Shown: piece after piece, positions 8,501 to 15,942 of the stretch
How the letters are laid out: every line of letters begins with the position of its first letter
Numbering within the stretch: the stretch's first letter is position 1
Source of the DNA: an uncultured Schlesneria sp.
Lineage (GTDB): Bacteria; Planctomycetota; Planctomycetia; Planctomycetales; Planctomycetaceae
Direction of reading: 5' to 3'
Length of the DNA stretch: 64,000 bases
Assembly: GCA_903904835.1 (NCBI GenBank)
Contig: CAIVEI010000088.1
Location: 62,001 to 126,000, forward strand
Position numbers and translations under genes: made by a program
The notes under the pieces: model-generated
Databases searched by the model: none
What the model was told of the DNA's origin: nothing
What the model saw: the letters and a program-made list of their open reading frames with translations, nothing else

Positions 8501-9610
8501 AAACGGGAAGATCGCCGTGAAGTATTCGATCGAGATATTGCCCTGCTTGATAAAGCGATATTCTTTACGGCAATAGTCGTAATAGTCCTTGATATCGGTA
8601 TTGGCACCCGCCTTCAGGTCTCGGCAACGGAAAGCAACGATCTCGCCGAAATCACTCTTGTTTTTGTCCGCCAGCAGATAAAGCGGCATGAAGCGATCAC
8701 CCTGACCACCTCCCGACAATTTCTGTGGCATGTCCCCCTGGCTGGCGATGATCGTGACGATATTGAGGTGGTTCGTGGGGAGGACGAACGCCAGTGTTTC
8801 GAGGATCTCTTCGTCCTCGGCATAAGCGGTTGATCCTTCGAGATGGCGATCCTGCCAGGATTTGAATTCATCGATGACGAAGATCAGGCCGTCGTACTTG
8901 CCCAGCGTCGTGATCTGTTCGTAAATGAACTTGAATCGTTCTTTGAATTTTCCTTTGAGGCGGCTTCCTTCAAGGATTCCTGACTTCACCAGTTCTTGAC
9001 CGAATTTCTTGGGACTATTTTTGGCCCGAAAATCTTCCGGGGAACAGTGATGTTCTTTCTCGAAGAATGCAGCCACGGCGGGACGAAGTACTGAAGCTAC
9101 GTCGTTGGTATACCAGTCATCTGCGAGTTCCGCCGACGTCAGCTTGATTTGTTTTGATAGGCCGGGATCATGCTCTTCGAGACTGATCCGAATTTGTTCC
9201 TCAAAAATCCGCATCAAGCTGTCGTTGCCATCCGAATCGCCAAGACCGCGCAATGAGAATGCGATGGGGAACATTCGGCGTTTCGCCAACGGGTCATCGT
9301 ATTCTATCTTGAGTTCGGCATCTTCAAGACTCTTCCACACCCCCTGTTCTCGCCACATCAGCAGATTGATCAAGACCGCCAGAAAATGGGTTTTGCCTGC
9401 GCCATATTCGGCTTGAACCCAGAATCCCTGTCCCTTCTGATGAACGACACATTCGAACACGCGTTTGACGTGATCGCGAAGGGCCGGGGTCATGTAATAC
9501 TGAGCGACGCACGCTTCCGCATTGTCACGCAAAATGGATTGCGACAGGGAAGGTGTCGTTTGCGGCTCGGGTTTGACATCAATCAGACGGGAAAGCTCAC
9601 GCAAAGCCAT
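5576..9610 (-). CDS. brxC: Large P-loop ATPase, BrxC/PglY type
   Basis: A 1344-aa protein with AAGGAAT as ribosome-binding site, starting 9 bases after the stop of the 154-aa gene. Walker A is GAGKTH at residues 70-75 and Walker B is LIFVIDEF at about 243-249. The opening segment (MALRELSRLIDVKPEP, then a YYMTPALRDH box) and the large size match the DUF6079/BrxC/PglY group of BREX and Pgl systems, which couple ATP hydrolysis to assembly of the defence complex. The remaining ~1000 residues are mainly helical, with charged, possibly coiled-coil stretches around 1080-1150, and a CKKCG knuckle near the C-terminus that could bind zinc. A DUF499-type ATPase is an alternative, since both families keep company with methyltransferases; the PglZ-like neighbour favours BrxC. 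The ATPase call is firm and the family call is good. Confidence 0.75.
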   Translation of the reverse strand: MALRELSRLIDVKPEPQTTPSLSQSILRDNAEACVAQYYMTPALRDHVKRVFECVVHQKGQGFWVQAEYGAGKTHFLAVLINLLMWREQGVWKSLEDAELKIEYDDPLAKRRMFPIAFSLRGLGDSDGNDSLMRIFEEQIRISLEEHDPGLSKQIKLTSAELADDWYTNDVASVLRPAVAAFFEKEHHCSPEDFRAKNSPKKFGQELVKSGILEGSRLKGKFKERFKFIYEQITTLGKYDGLIFVIDEFKSWQDRHLEGSTAYAEDEEILETLAFVLPTNHLNIVTIIASQGDMPQKLSGGGQGDRFMPLYLLADKNKSDFGEIVAFRCRDLKAGANTDIKDYYDYCRKEYRFIKQGNISIEYFTAIFPFQPRTFEVMRRITQNYEKHNLPTARSAIRIGWETLKSKGRLKEKQLITLSDIIRTTELVKGMNHEVYREEFQGLLTSIEQLRDLDGSPEELEQARRVLETLFLWAMCLPDNLRDGLMAQEVAEAAWLMDDALGANAQAEHLLNRLVQNGYPVRVNKKVRDGKEVAVYSYETSVAQENPGKLFAPLKKKAKEDLVKQNGKWIESLFWQLGDINKEAQQELGVDGGILSDFAPDDQRTTQDKTLGNPAQYQFPKKTASSTRKIYSTQYGGEVLIADHWRSEFGEMIKHSDQHFRLVYLTTKPEVPDTEITSALADVRVAVCRPDSLSDETREALAELIAAENLKRSSTGPNQTGLREYAENKRREAVKAILKCQLDEFRRGKVLTQKGYGIPAKEIFKVSREREADLAGRLIEKAYDAPLFSPKDLKKEFTENDAKKMFAGLFRKDASKAEKDAVMNFGVGLELTVKSHPNDFKPDSSQALKKLRELIGPRTDVPLAELKTTLCSAPYGLTEGMVVLYVCSLVKCGGYELALNTANQITLLDQIVLSKNRLTTHALAQCEWNAKLDRALLGARIVVSIQKGWNEVAPFTRVLDDTLKTAATPDEEPERNTEFLAVLGKLNSELPNVEKHLGALSAKLNGSVPKPLTETIQRLKAIASTASFQEFDAAVRESYPTTEEFKAAYDQFSKGRQLSDKAFDLSNARDYLADACDIDKPLEFDRNGLITLLAFDNLLKNPTIIQARLDDFEKWKSKYVHAYRKAHRAYYEQLEKLESEVDELRPQVKALQRMNSIEELGPPQAATLSVESDLAAIDKRLDLCADALEADATTSATCKKCGWTPEMQVPTTEVGKLKQLVSTGLADRFQRFKDATIGAILKKAAEENGRADLKSLMEIIQLSKLESLSTALTDELVEFLRKLLYDENLVQEEVSLIPIVQEVGAIEEDHIDEAVELFARLLRKAVKEAKAQHGKSKKVRIFLR

Positions 9611-9619
9611 CGGGATTCC

Positions 9620-10084
9620 TTACGCACCAAACTGTCGCTTGATCAAAGAAGAATTGTCACTGAAGTAGTCAACAAGTTGATTCGGATGACATTCGACGTC
9701 TTCCGGCCAGGCAAAATCAGGGCAGACCGCTTCGATGACCAGAAACGCCATCGAAAAATCGTCACAAAACCAATCGTAAAATTCGCGGACTCCAACCCCA
9801 TAGCGAGCCAGAAGCGCCGCCGACAAGACGATCAGAATTGTCCGTCGTCCTTGTTCACGTGGCAGTTTCTGTAAGTATTTACGAATTGCAGTCCGCAACA
9901 AAAGTCGAATGTCGTCATCGTCCTTTGGGACATCGCCATCCAGAAGGTCCAGTAGGTCGATGGTGGTTGCGGTGATGCCGTTTAACTTTGCGCGAAGTGT
10001 CGGCTCGGAACCGATCCAAAGGTTCAGTTCCTTGTCCCACGCTCGTTGGCTTAACAGTTGAGTCAGTTCATCGATTTCGGGCAT
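9620..10084 (-). CDS. Unknown 154-aa protein at the head of the BREX-like cluster
   Basis: The start codon lies 3 bases after the stop of the preceding gene and its own stop lies 9 bases before the ATPase start, so the three are almost certainly one transcript. The protein is acidic and soluble, with no signal peptide or membrane segment. Its most recognisable part is a hydrophobic strand (RTILIVLSAALLARYG) followed by VREFYDWFCDD and a further strand (AFLVIEAV). By place and size it corresponds to the small component (BrxF) ahead of brxC in type 3 BREX, but BrxF as I know it has a P-loop and none is visible here. I therefore do not assign a function beyond a probable structural or regulatory role in the defence complex. 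Confidence 0.7.
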   Translation of the reverse strand: MPEIDELTQLLSQRAWDKELNLWIGSEPTLRAKLNGITATTIDLLDLLDGDVPKDDDDIRLLLRTAIRKYLQKLPREQGRRTILIVLSAALLARYGVGVREFYDWFCDDFSMAFLVIEAVCPDFAWPEDVECHPNQLVDYFSDNSSLIKRQFGA

Positions 10085-10087
10085 GAG

Positions 10088-10933
10088 TTACAGTCTCGGC
10101 TGGTTGGAAAGAAATTCGTCCAGACCCCAGCGCGTGGTGATCTGTTCCAACTGATCGGCGACGACATATTTTCCCAAAAATCCGGCCGCGTCGGCCTCGC
10201 GAAACACGGTACGCACGTCGTCCTCGGATTTGTACCCAAGATACTTCCAGAAAGGATTGGCGAAAAGCCGCTTCAATTCAATGGTCCGTGGCCCGTTGGG
10301 GGCGAACAAATGATGTGTCAGGATCAACAAAGAAGTTTTTTCCGCAGCAATCGGCATCAAGAAATGGTCGTGCTCAGCGGAAGCTTCCAGGAAACCCAGT
10401 TTGACCAGATTTGCTTTAAGCCGTTGTCCGGTCTTCTTCAGGGGTGTCTCCGCGTAACAACTCGCAAGAAATCGATCGAACAGGCTAATGGGAATTCGCA
10501 TTCCAATTTCGATGGGGAACAGACAGTCTGCAACGCAAGCGCCTGCGATCGTTTCGTTTGACAGGTACAGGTATCGAAGAATATCCAGCGTAATCCGACC
10601 ATCCTGGTATGCAACCCAAGTCTTGCGTGCTATTCCATTCAGCCCATCGGAAAAAAAACGCCGGATGATAAACCGGGCGCTCTGAACTCGGGTTTCGGCG
10701 CTATTTTGAGGCAGATCCTTCGAGAGTCTGTCGCGAAGCTCAGCCAGGCTGTTGCACGCGGCGGATTGCTTGATGGCGAAAATGGTGTCCGGTACGGAAA
10801 GCTCGTAGAGATTCCGACTGATTTTAGAGATTTTCTTAGCGTCGCTCGCGCTTGTTCCCGCAGCTTCGGTTGGCAGTTCTTGCGTGCTATGTTCGTCGTC
10901 ATCAAACAGGGTTGGCTCGTTCTTCTTCGTCAT
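10088..10933 (-). CDS. BrxA-like (DUF1819-like) candidate, first gene of the cluster
   Basis: A 281-aa protein from the ATG at 10933, with a GTG one codon earlier as alternative. The first ~40 residues are acidic and low in complexity (FDDDEHSTQELPTEAAGTS). The middle resembles the plan of BrxA/DUF1819 proteins: an arginine-rich helix (TRVQSARFIIRRFF), a helix around ILRYLYLSNETIAG, and a basic helix before a short winged segment (RLKANLVKLGFLEAS). The C-terminal third (FWKYLGYKSEDDVRTVFREA, then GKYVVADQLEQ) looks like an extra domain not found in the ~200-aa BrxA. BrxA proteins are small helical DNA-binding proteins of BREX. The similarity is a judgement by eye and weak. The gene leads the operon, 3 bases upstream of the 154-aa gene. 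Confidence 0.5.
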   Translation of the reverse strand: MTKKNEPTLFDDDEHSTQELPTEAAGTSASDAKKISKISRNLYELSVPDTIFAIKQSAACNSLAELRDRLSKDLPQNSAETRVQSARFIIRRFFSDGLNGIARKTWVAYQDGRITLDILRYLYLSNETIAGACVADCLFPIEIGMRIPISLFDRFLASCYAETPLKKTGQRLKANLVKLGFLEASAEHDHFLMPIAAEKTSLLILTHHLFAPNGPRTIELKRLFANPFWKYLGYKSEDDVRTVFREADAAGFLGKYVVADQLEQITTRWGLDEFLSNQPRL

Positions 10934-10936
10934 CAC

Positions 10937-11930
10937 GTCGAAAAATCCGTTAAAGTCTGCTCTCTATCATCGCCTGGCGGGCAATTTCTAGAGGTTATCC
11001 TGCGTCCCAAAAAAATGCAGCTATCGGGGTTTGGTTTCCGTTTAAATGGTACTCGACAGCGTTCAAAGAATCTCTGTAGACGTCGTGAGTCAAATTCAAA
11101 GGGCGGGTTTACAACGCCCCCCACGTCAGCCCGATGCACAAGGGACGGATCGCCGCCGAGGAACACCACGGCGCCCAACTCGGCAATCGAGCCACTGGTT
11201 TTGCTATGGTTCAGACAGTCATCCGTATCGGTCTACGTTCGTCCCGCGCTTGCGCGTCGGGCTAGCGAACGAAGAAAATGCGCTATGAACCGAAAAGCCG
11301 GTTTGGCTGGCTCTCTTTTTCCATTTCGCATACATCGGAGCATTGGTATCGGAGCCGAGAATCGAGATTTTTAGAACTGATTCGGCTTCGATCCGAAACT
11401 TCTCATCCGCCTTCCAAACGTTAAGAACGCATTTCTGTTTTTCTATTGACTGCCGTTATTTACTTTTGTATTTTTATGTCGCGGCTATATTGGCGAAGGC
11501 GGAGCGATCAGCCAGGGTTCGTCATGAAGCACAGTTTTAAGCATCGGTTTGAGGCCGTCCGCTTTGGTTCGGACGGCCGCTTGCCTGCACTCGCTGTTGT
11601 TTGAAACGGGTGGCGCCGAAGCGGCGAGAGCGTAGCTGCCGAAGCGGTGGAAAGTAAGTTTGTGAAAGTAGTGAGTAGACAAGACAAGAATTTTTTGGCG
11701 GATATTCCAGCGAATGAAGGGTGAAAAGTGGCGAAGTCAGTCGAAGTCAGGCGAACTCAGGTGAACTTTGTTGCGACGGAAAGATAACGAAAAGCCTATG
11801 ATTTATGGGAAATGGTCGAAGTCGCGCGAACTCGGGTGAACTTTTCAATCACAACTCGGGGCGTCGAACAAAAGCCGGACAGCCACCTCGAAACTCGGAG
11901 CCAGTCCCGGTTTTATTCGCCTGAACCGGA
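10937..11930. other. Gene-free stretch with degenerate repeat A copies and a direct repeat
   Basis: No convincing gene in nearly 1 kb. It contains a degenerate repeat A copy at 11128-11151, a nearly intact one at 11240-11265, and an imperfect 29-base direct repeat (11741-11769 and 11816-11844, 26 of 29 identical) built on the words CGAACTC and GTGAACTTT. The part next to 10936 should contain the promoter of the minus-strand defence operon, but I cannot point to convincing promoter boxes. It marks the right border of the defence cluster. Confidence 0.6.
11128..11265. repeat. Repeat A, two outlying copies
   Basis: A degenerate copy (core CGATGCACAAGGGACGGA) at 11128-11151 and a copy with one change in the inverse orientation at 11240-11265. 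They are the last copies seen; none was found from 11.3 kb to the end of the window. Confidence 0.7.
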
Positions 11931-12380
11931 CTAACCTAAAAATTCTCGCTCGTAGTGTGAGATCTTATCGACTCGTCGTTCGTGCCGGCCTCCTTCGAAC
12001 GGTGTATCGATCCAGGTTTGGATCATGCGGGGCATGGAGGCTGTCGCGATCAGGTCTACAGAAAGACAGAGAATATTCGCGTTGTTGTGGCTACGACTGA
12101 TTTGTGCCGAAAGGACGTCATGACAAAGGGCCGCGCGAATTCCTCGGATTTTGTTGGCGACGATCGTCATCCCGATTCCGGTACCACCGATAAGGATCGC
12201 TCGGTCGACCTCGCCGCTGGCGACGGCTCGGGCTGCCTTCGCTGCATAGTCAGGGTAGTCGCACATTTCGTCGGTCGATGGACCGAAATCCAATCCCTCA
12301 TGATGAAGCTCACGCACGAGAGAAAGGATCTTATCTTTGGCCTTGAAGCCTCGGTGTTCGCTGGCGACGGCAATTTTCAT
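11931..12380 (-). CDS. rpiB: RpiB/LacAB-family sugar-phosphate isomerase
   Basis: A 149-aa protein from the ATG at 12380; an upstream in-frame start at 12446 would add 22 residues that are not part of the family. The family converts ribose 5-phosphate and ribulose 5-phosphate in the pentose phosphate pathway, or related six-carbon sugar phosphates. Visible motifs are SEHRGF at the N-terminus (usually SDHAG), the phosphate-binding loop GTGIGM, RGIRAALCHD, the SRSHNNAN segment with the conserved His and Asn, and the C-terminal FEGGRHERR arginines. The cysteine that precedes GTGIGM in the E. coli type enzymes is a glycine here (ILIGGTGIG). The actinobacterial type also lacks that cysteine but uses a glutamate elsewhere, so the enzyme may be active on another sugar or by another base. 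It stands alone. Confidence 0.85.
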   Translation of the reverse strand: MKIAVASEHRGFKAKDKILSLVRELHHEGLDFGPSTDEMCDYPDYAAKAARAVASGEVDRAILIGGTGIGMTIVANKIRGIRAALCHDVLSAQISRSHNNANILCLSVDLIATASMPRMIQTWIDTPFEGGRHERRVDKISHYEREFLG

Positions 12381-12538
12381 GATTCGAGTAGACCACAGTT
12401 TCGATTGACTTGGAAGATCATTACACTTTCGGATAACCGAAATCATATTTCTTTCCGGGATTGGCTGACAGTCCAGTCGGAGGTCTGTGATGGAACGACG
12501 AACATTTAATATCCCAGTGAAGTTTCACCTCAGACAAC

Positions 12539-12823
12539 GTAGCCATCATCGCTCCGAGGCTGTCAGTTTTTGTAAGTTAAGAATGGTGAGCCACACCCCG
12601 TCGCATGGGCTTCAGCCCGTGCGACACAACATCTTGTGCGGGCTAAAGCCCACACTACAAAAACTGACAGCCTTTCCGCGTGATGAGCATTGTTCGAGAA
12701 CCTGCTAAATTCCAAACTGCATGTGCTTAAAAAAGGAATTCAAACGGAATGTCTGTCGCGATGCTGCAGCAACGTTTGAATCGTTTTCGACGCATGCTCA
12801 TCACGCGGAGCGATGATGGCTAC
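12539..12823. repeat. Nested inverted-repeat element (MITE-like) carrying a BIME
   Basis: A 17-base perfect inverted repeat bounds the element (12539-12555 and 12807-12823). Inside it, 12560-12574 pairs perfectly with 12656-12670 and 12678-12691 pairs with 12794-12807. The inner loop 12600-12658 is a BIME-type REP pair whose halves are hairpins around GGGCTTCAGCCC and GGGCTAAAGCCC. No protein is encoded. It lies between rpiB and the beta-helix gene, in a gene-free stretch from 12381 to 13133. Confidence 0.75.
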
Positions 12824-13133
12824 TTTGAAAGAAACCCTGGGACTTGACTCAATGAGTCAAGTTTCAGCCCCGAAGTCGTCTCAAGACGGTATTCCCTCGT
12901 TTTCGCCAAAGCATTGCTAAATGAACGCTGTATTTTTGAGTCGATTATTCGTAGTGACATCGATTGATTTCTTCGCGTGCCGCGAAGATTTTTCACGGGA
13001 GCCGAGCCGCGACATCAGTACACGCATCGACTATGCGGCTCTGCCGAAGCCTCCCGCTCCGATTGCCATTGGGTTGCGGGCGAATTCCGCGTCTGGTTCA
13101 TCTCATGTTCTCCGCAAGAGGTTAATAATCGCG

Positions 13134-14792
13134 ATGAGACTTACTTTTCTGATTCTCATTGTTGCTTCATTCGCTCTCCCCGTTCTTGGCGATGATTTCG
13201 CCAGGCTGGAAGCAATTCTCGCGCAGTCGCGTCAACATGGAGGAGTCATCACGATTCCGCCCGGCGACTACGAACTGGATGGTCAGAAGCCACTGCCGAT
13301 CACGTCACATCTGACCATCAACGCCTATGGTGCTCGGTTTCATTTTCCGAAAACACTCGGTGATAAGGCACGTGTCGTACTGTTCTCGGGGGAAAACATC
13401 AGCGACTTACGCTGGTTTGGCGGACACTTCTCAGGGCACGTCTTCGATCCGGCCAAGGTGGATAATTCGTGGGAACCGAATTCCAATTCGCGAGGTATCT
13501 TGATTTCGACAACGGCTGGCGGACGAACGGAAAACCTGACGTTTCGCGACGTCACTTCCGACGGACTTTCTGGTGCTGTCATCACAGTATCTGGCGCTGC
13601 AAAGAAGGGGAGCGACCGTGAAATTGAAACCTACGCGCGTAACGTCACCATCCAAAATTGCACGCTTGAACGAAGTGGCAAGTTCATGTGGGACTACGGT
13701 TACCTGTGGCAGATCACTGTCTGGCCCGAGGACTACAGCGACGCAGAACGAGCGATGGCGGCGAAATATTTTCGGAACGACCTTGTACGCGGACCGGTTC
13801 GGATGGATTCGGGCGATGATCGAGTGCAGTTCAAGAACAATCCGCCACTGCTGGTTTCGCAAAAGCGAGAGGCGTCTGAGGCCGAGCGAGGGAATGATGC
13901 GGTCTGCTTCTACGGAGATACGTTGCCGTCTAACATCGTCCGTGGAAAACGCTACTTCGTCATCGAGAGCAAGCCGGATTTCCTGCGCATTGCCGAGTCG
14001 CCAGGTGGTGAGGCGATCCGATTTGCCAGTTCAGCCGGACCTCAAACGCGACTGATCAGCAATTTGTTCGAGGCGTTTTATGGTCTGTATGCCCCGACGG
14101 GCAGCGGCCCAGGAAAGGGGGCATTCGACCTTGTTGGTTGTGAGAAGGTCGTCGTCCATGGCTGCCATTTAAGTGCCCTTGGTGACACAATGCACATTCA
14201 AAAGAGTCGAGGTGTGATCTTCGCCGACAATCACATCACCGGTTCGAGGATGGGTGCATTTTTCCTGGCGGAGTTCTGCAAGGACGCAATGATTACGGGC
14301 AACGTCGTGGATGGAACCAATGGTTCACGCATTGTCAGCGTCGAAAAATCGACTGAGGACGTGACCATCACCGGCAACACCTTTCGCAATGGAGGTCGAG
14401 GCTCGTGGATCAACCAGCCTCGCAACTTCATTCTGGCCGACAATGTCTTTGTGAACAACACCACGAAGTGCGAACGGGACTCGCGTCGCGGGCGTCGCCA
14501 TTTCGCCGACGGTGACTACGAACATTACGCCGAAGTGTACTTTACGACGCACGAGCCTGGCGGACGATACGGCGACGTGACGATTCGAGGAAACATTTTC
14601 ACCTCAGGCCCCAACGCCGAACACGCGATCAAGTTCGCACCAGGGGGTGATACGATTGTCGTCACGGACAATATTTTTCGTGGCCCCGTTCGCGAGATCA
14701 CTCAAGGCCCGGGATGTGACAATGTCATCATTCGGGACAACGTTGGGTCGGTGGATCACCCCGACCGGCTGAAAGAGATCAATTCTCGGTGA
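13134..14792 (+). CDS. Secreted right-handed beta-helix protein
   Basis: A 552-aa protein. The ATG at 13134 is chosen because it begins a clear signal peptide (MRLTFLILIVASFALPVLG); an open frame back to 12921 adds 71 residues with no such character. After the signal peptide comes a short pectate-lyase-like entry (VITIPPGDYELDG), then repeated strands of the parallel beta-helix type (NVTIQNCTLERSG, VVVHGCHLSALGD, AMITGNVVDGTNG, DVTITGNTFRNGG, FILADNVFVNN, DVTIRGNIFTSG, NVIIRDNVGS). Such proteins are often polysaccharide lyases or epimerases, but I see no catalytic signature to choose one. It probably acts outside the cytoplasm on a polysaccharide. It ends tail to tail with the PEP-CTERM gene. 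Confidence 0.85.
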   Translation: MRLTFLILIVASFALPVLGDDFARLEAILAQSRQHGGVITIPPGDYELDGQKPLPITSHLTINAYGARFHFPKTLGDKARVVLFSGENISDLRWFGGHFSGHVFDPAKVDNSWEPNSNSRGILISTTAGGRTENLTFRDVTSDGLSGAVITVSGAAKKGSDREIETYARNVTIQNCTLERSGKFMWDYGYLWQITVWPEDYSDAERAMAAKYFRNDLVRGPVRMDSGDDRVQFKNNPPLLVSQKREASEAERGNDAVCFYGDTLPSNIVRGKRYFVIESKPDFLRIAESPGGEAIRFASSAGPQTRLISNLFEAFYGLYAPTGSGPGKGAFDLVGCEKVVVHGCHLSALGDTMHIQKSRGVIFADNHITGSRMGAFFLAEFCKDAMITGNVVDGTNGSRIVSVEKSTEDVTITGNTFRNGGRGSWINQPRNFILADNVFVNNTTKCERDSRRGRRHFADGDYEHYAEVYFTTHEPGGRYGDVTIRGNIFTSGPNAEHAIKFAPGGDTIVVTDNIFRGPVREITQGPGCDNVIIRDNVGSVDHPDRLKEINSR

Positions 14793-15542
14793 CTGGTGTT
14801 CTGCGGAAGCGTCGTCGGAGGGCTGGAATTGTGATTACACTGAGGCCAATCGCTAACGAGATCAGACTCGACGGCTCGGGGACTGGTGCGAGGATCGAAC
14901 TCGTGGCAACTCCTGGGTTGGTTGTGAGTAGGTCACGAAGGAAAATGATTCGTTAACAACACCGGTTCCGGTCTGGTTCAAGGCGATCGATTCAGCTCCG
15001 AACTGATCTGCAACCGGATTGATTGCTGAGGTGTCGTGCAAGATACCAGTCATTTGAACATCGATGAAGCTGGAGTTGCCGATGGTACTTTGCTTGAACG
15101 AGATTTGACTTGCCGAGAAATTAAACGTGTGTGCAACCGGCCCGTCGGTCGTGAACTGAAGGACGTTCGTAAGATCCTGAGTCGGATCGCGAAGTACACC
15201 GTCTTGTAAGGTCTTACTCGGAAGGTTCAGCAATTGAATGACCGTCACCTTGTCGAAACCGTTGACGGGAAAGTCGCCTGATCCCGTGTCGGGCGAAAAA
15301 TCGTTGTTGCTGGTCACGCCGTTAATCGTAACGGTATCCGGAATGATGTTGATGAGTTCCGACTTCGGAAGAGTCACGGTGCTGGCACCGAGTAAAGAAG
15401 TCCCTGTGCCAGTATTGAGTTTCGTATTGCCGCTAGGAACGAATCCGAATGACCCGATCAAACCTGCATGAGCCGAAGGAATGTTGATCGCCGCGATCAC
15501 GAACGCGAACAAAAATCGACGGAGAAAAGTGACTCGAAACAT
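14779..15542 (-). CDS. PEP-CTERM exported protein, sorting signal out of frame
   Basis: The frame from the ATG at 15542 (a TTG at 15554 is possible) encodes a signal peptide (LFAFVIAAINIPSAHA) and a secreted beta-rich domain, then stops at 14862 after ...FVTYSQPTQ plus an arginine/serine-rich tail unlike anything in the family. In another frame the downstream bases read TSSILAPVPEPSSLISL, then a hydrophobic helix and an RRRFRR cluster, ending at a stop at 14779. That is a complete PEP-CTERM motif: VPEP, transmembrane segment, basic tail. One extra C in the ACCCA run near 14920 would join the two parts. So the gene either carries a one-base deletion that removes its exosortase signal, or the assembly has an error. 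If intact, it would be an exosortase-processed surface protein; its 3' end then overlaps the beta-helix gene by 14 bases. Confidence 0.75.
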
Positions 15543-15942
15543 CGTAAAATCCAAATTTACCTGACGAAGAAAAATGACTGCGATTATCGTGACGAGGTTT
15601 TAGGCGCAATTCCGAACTCGGCCAGTGAAATTCCCACGGTTTTTGGCATCTGATGCGAGTTAAATGTTCAGTAGACGTTCTTCCCAAGGGATTCTGACAG
15701 CTTTGCCAGATTTCAAAACTCGAGAAATCTGTCACTTCATCCGAGTCGCTGCAGATTCTCTGCACTTGTTGCCATTAAATTGCTTCTGCGGGCCGAAGAA
15801 GGGCATGCGCCCCTTTTTTTCGTCAAAATCGTTAAATCTTCGCAGTCGTGATGTCCGAAACTAACTAAAGATCAGCCAATCCGACGGCTACGTTGTCTCC
15901 GTTTGAGCTCCCACAACAGCCTGGAACGTGTGATACGCCGAT
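15543..15942. other. Divergent intergenic region
   Basis: About 400 bases between the PEP-CTERM gene and the hydrolase gene, both of which point outward, so promoters for both should lie here. A short hairpin GGGC-ATGC-GCCC followed by a C and seven T residues (about 15801-15820) resembles a weak terminator on the plus strand, though no plus-strand gene ends here. I see no gene. Confidence 0.4.

Noticed and set aside
12921-13133. N-terminal extension of the beta-helix protein
   Set aside because: The 71 residues have no signal character, whereas ATG 13134 starts a typical signal peptide.
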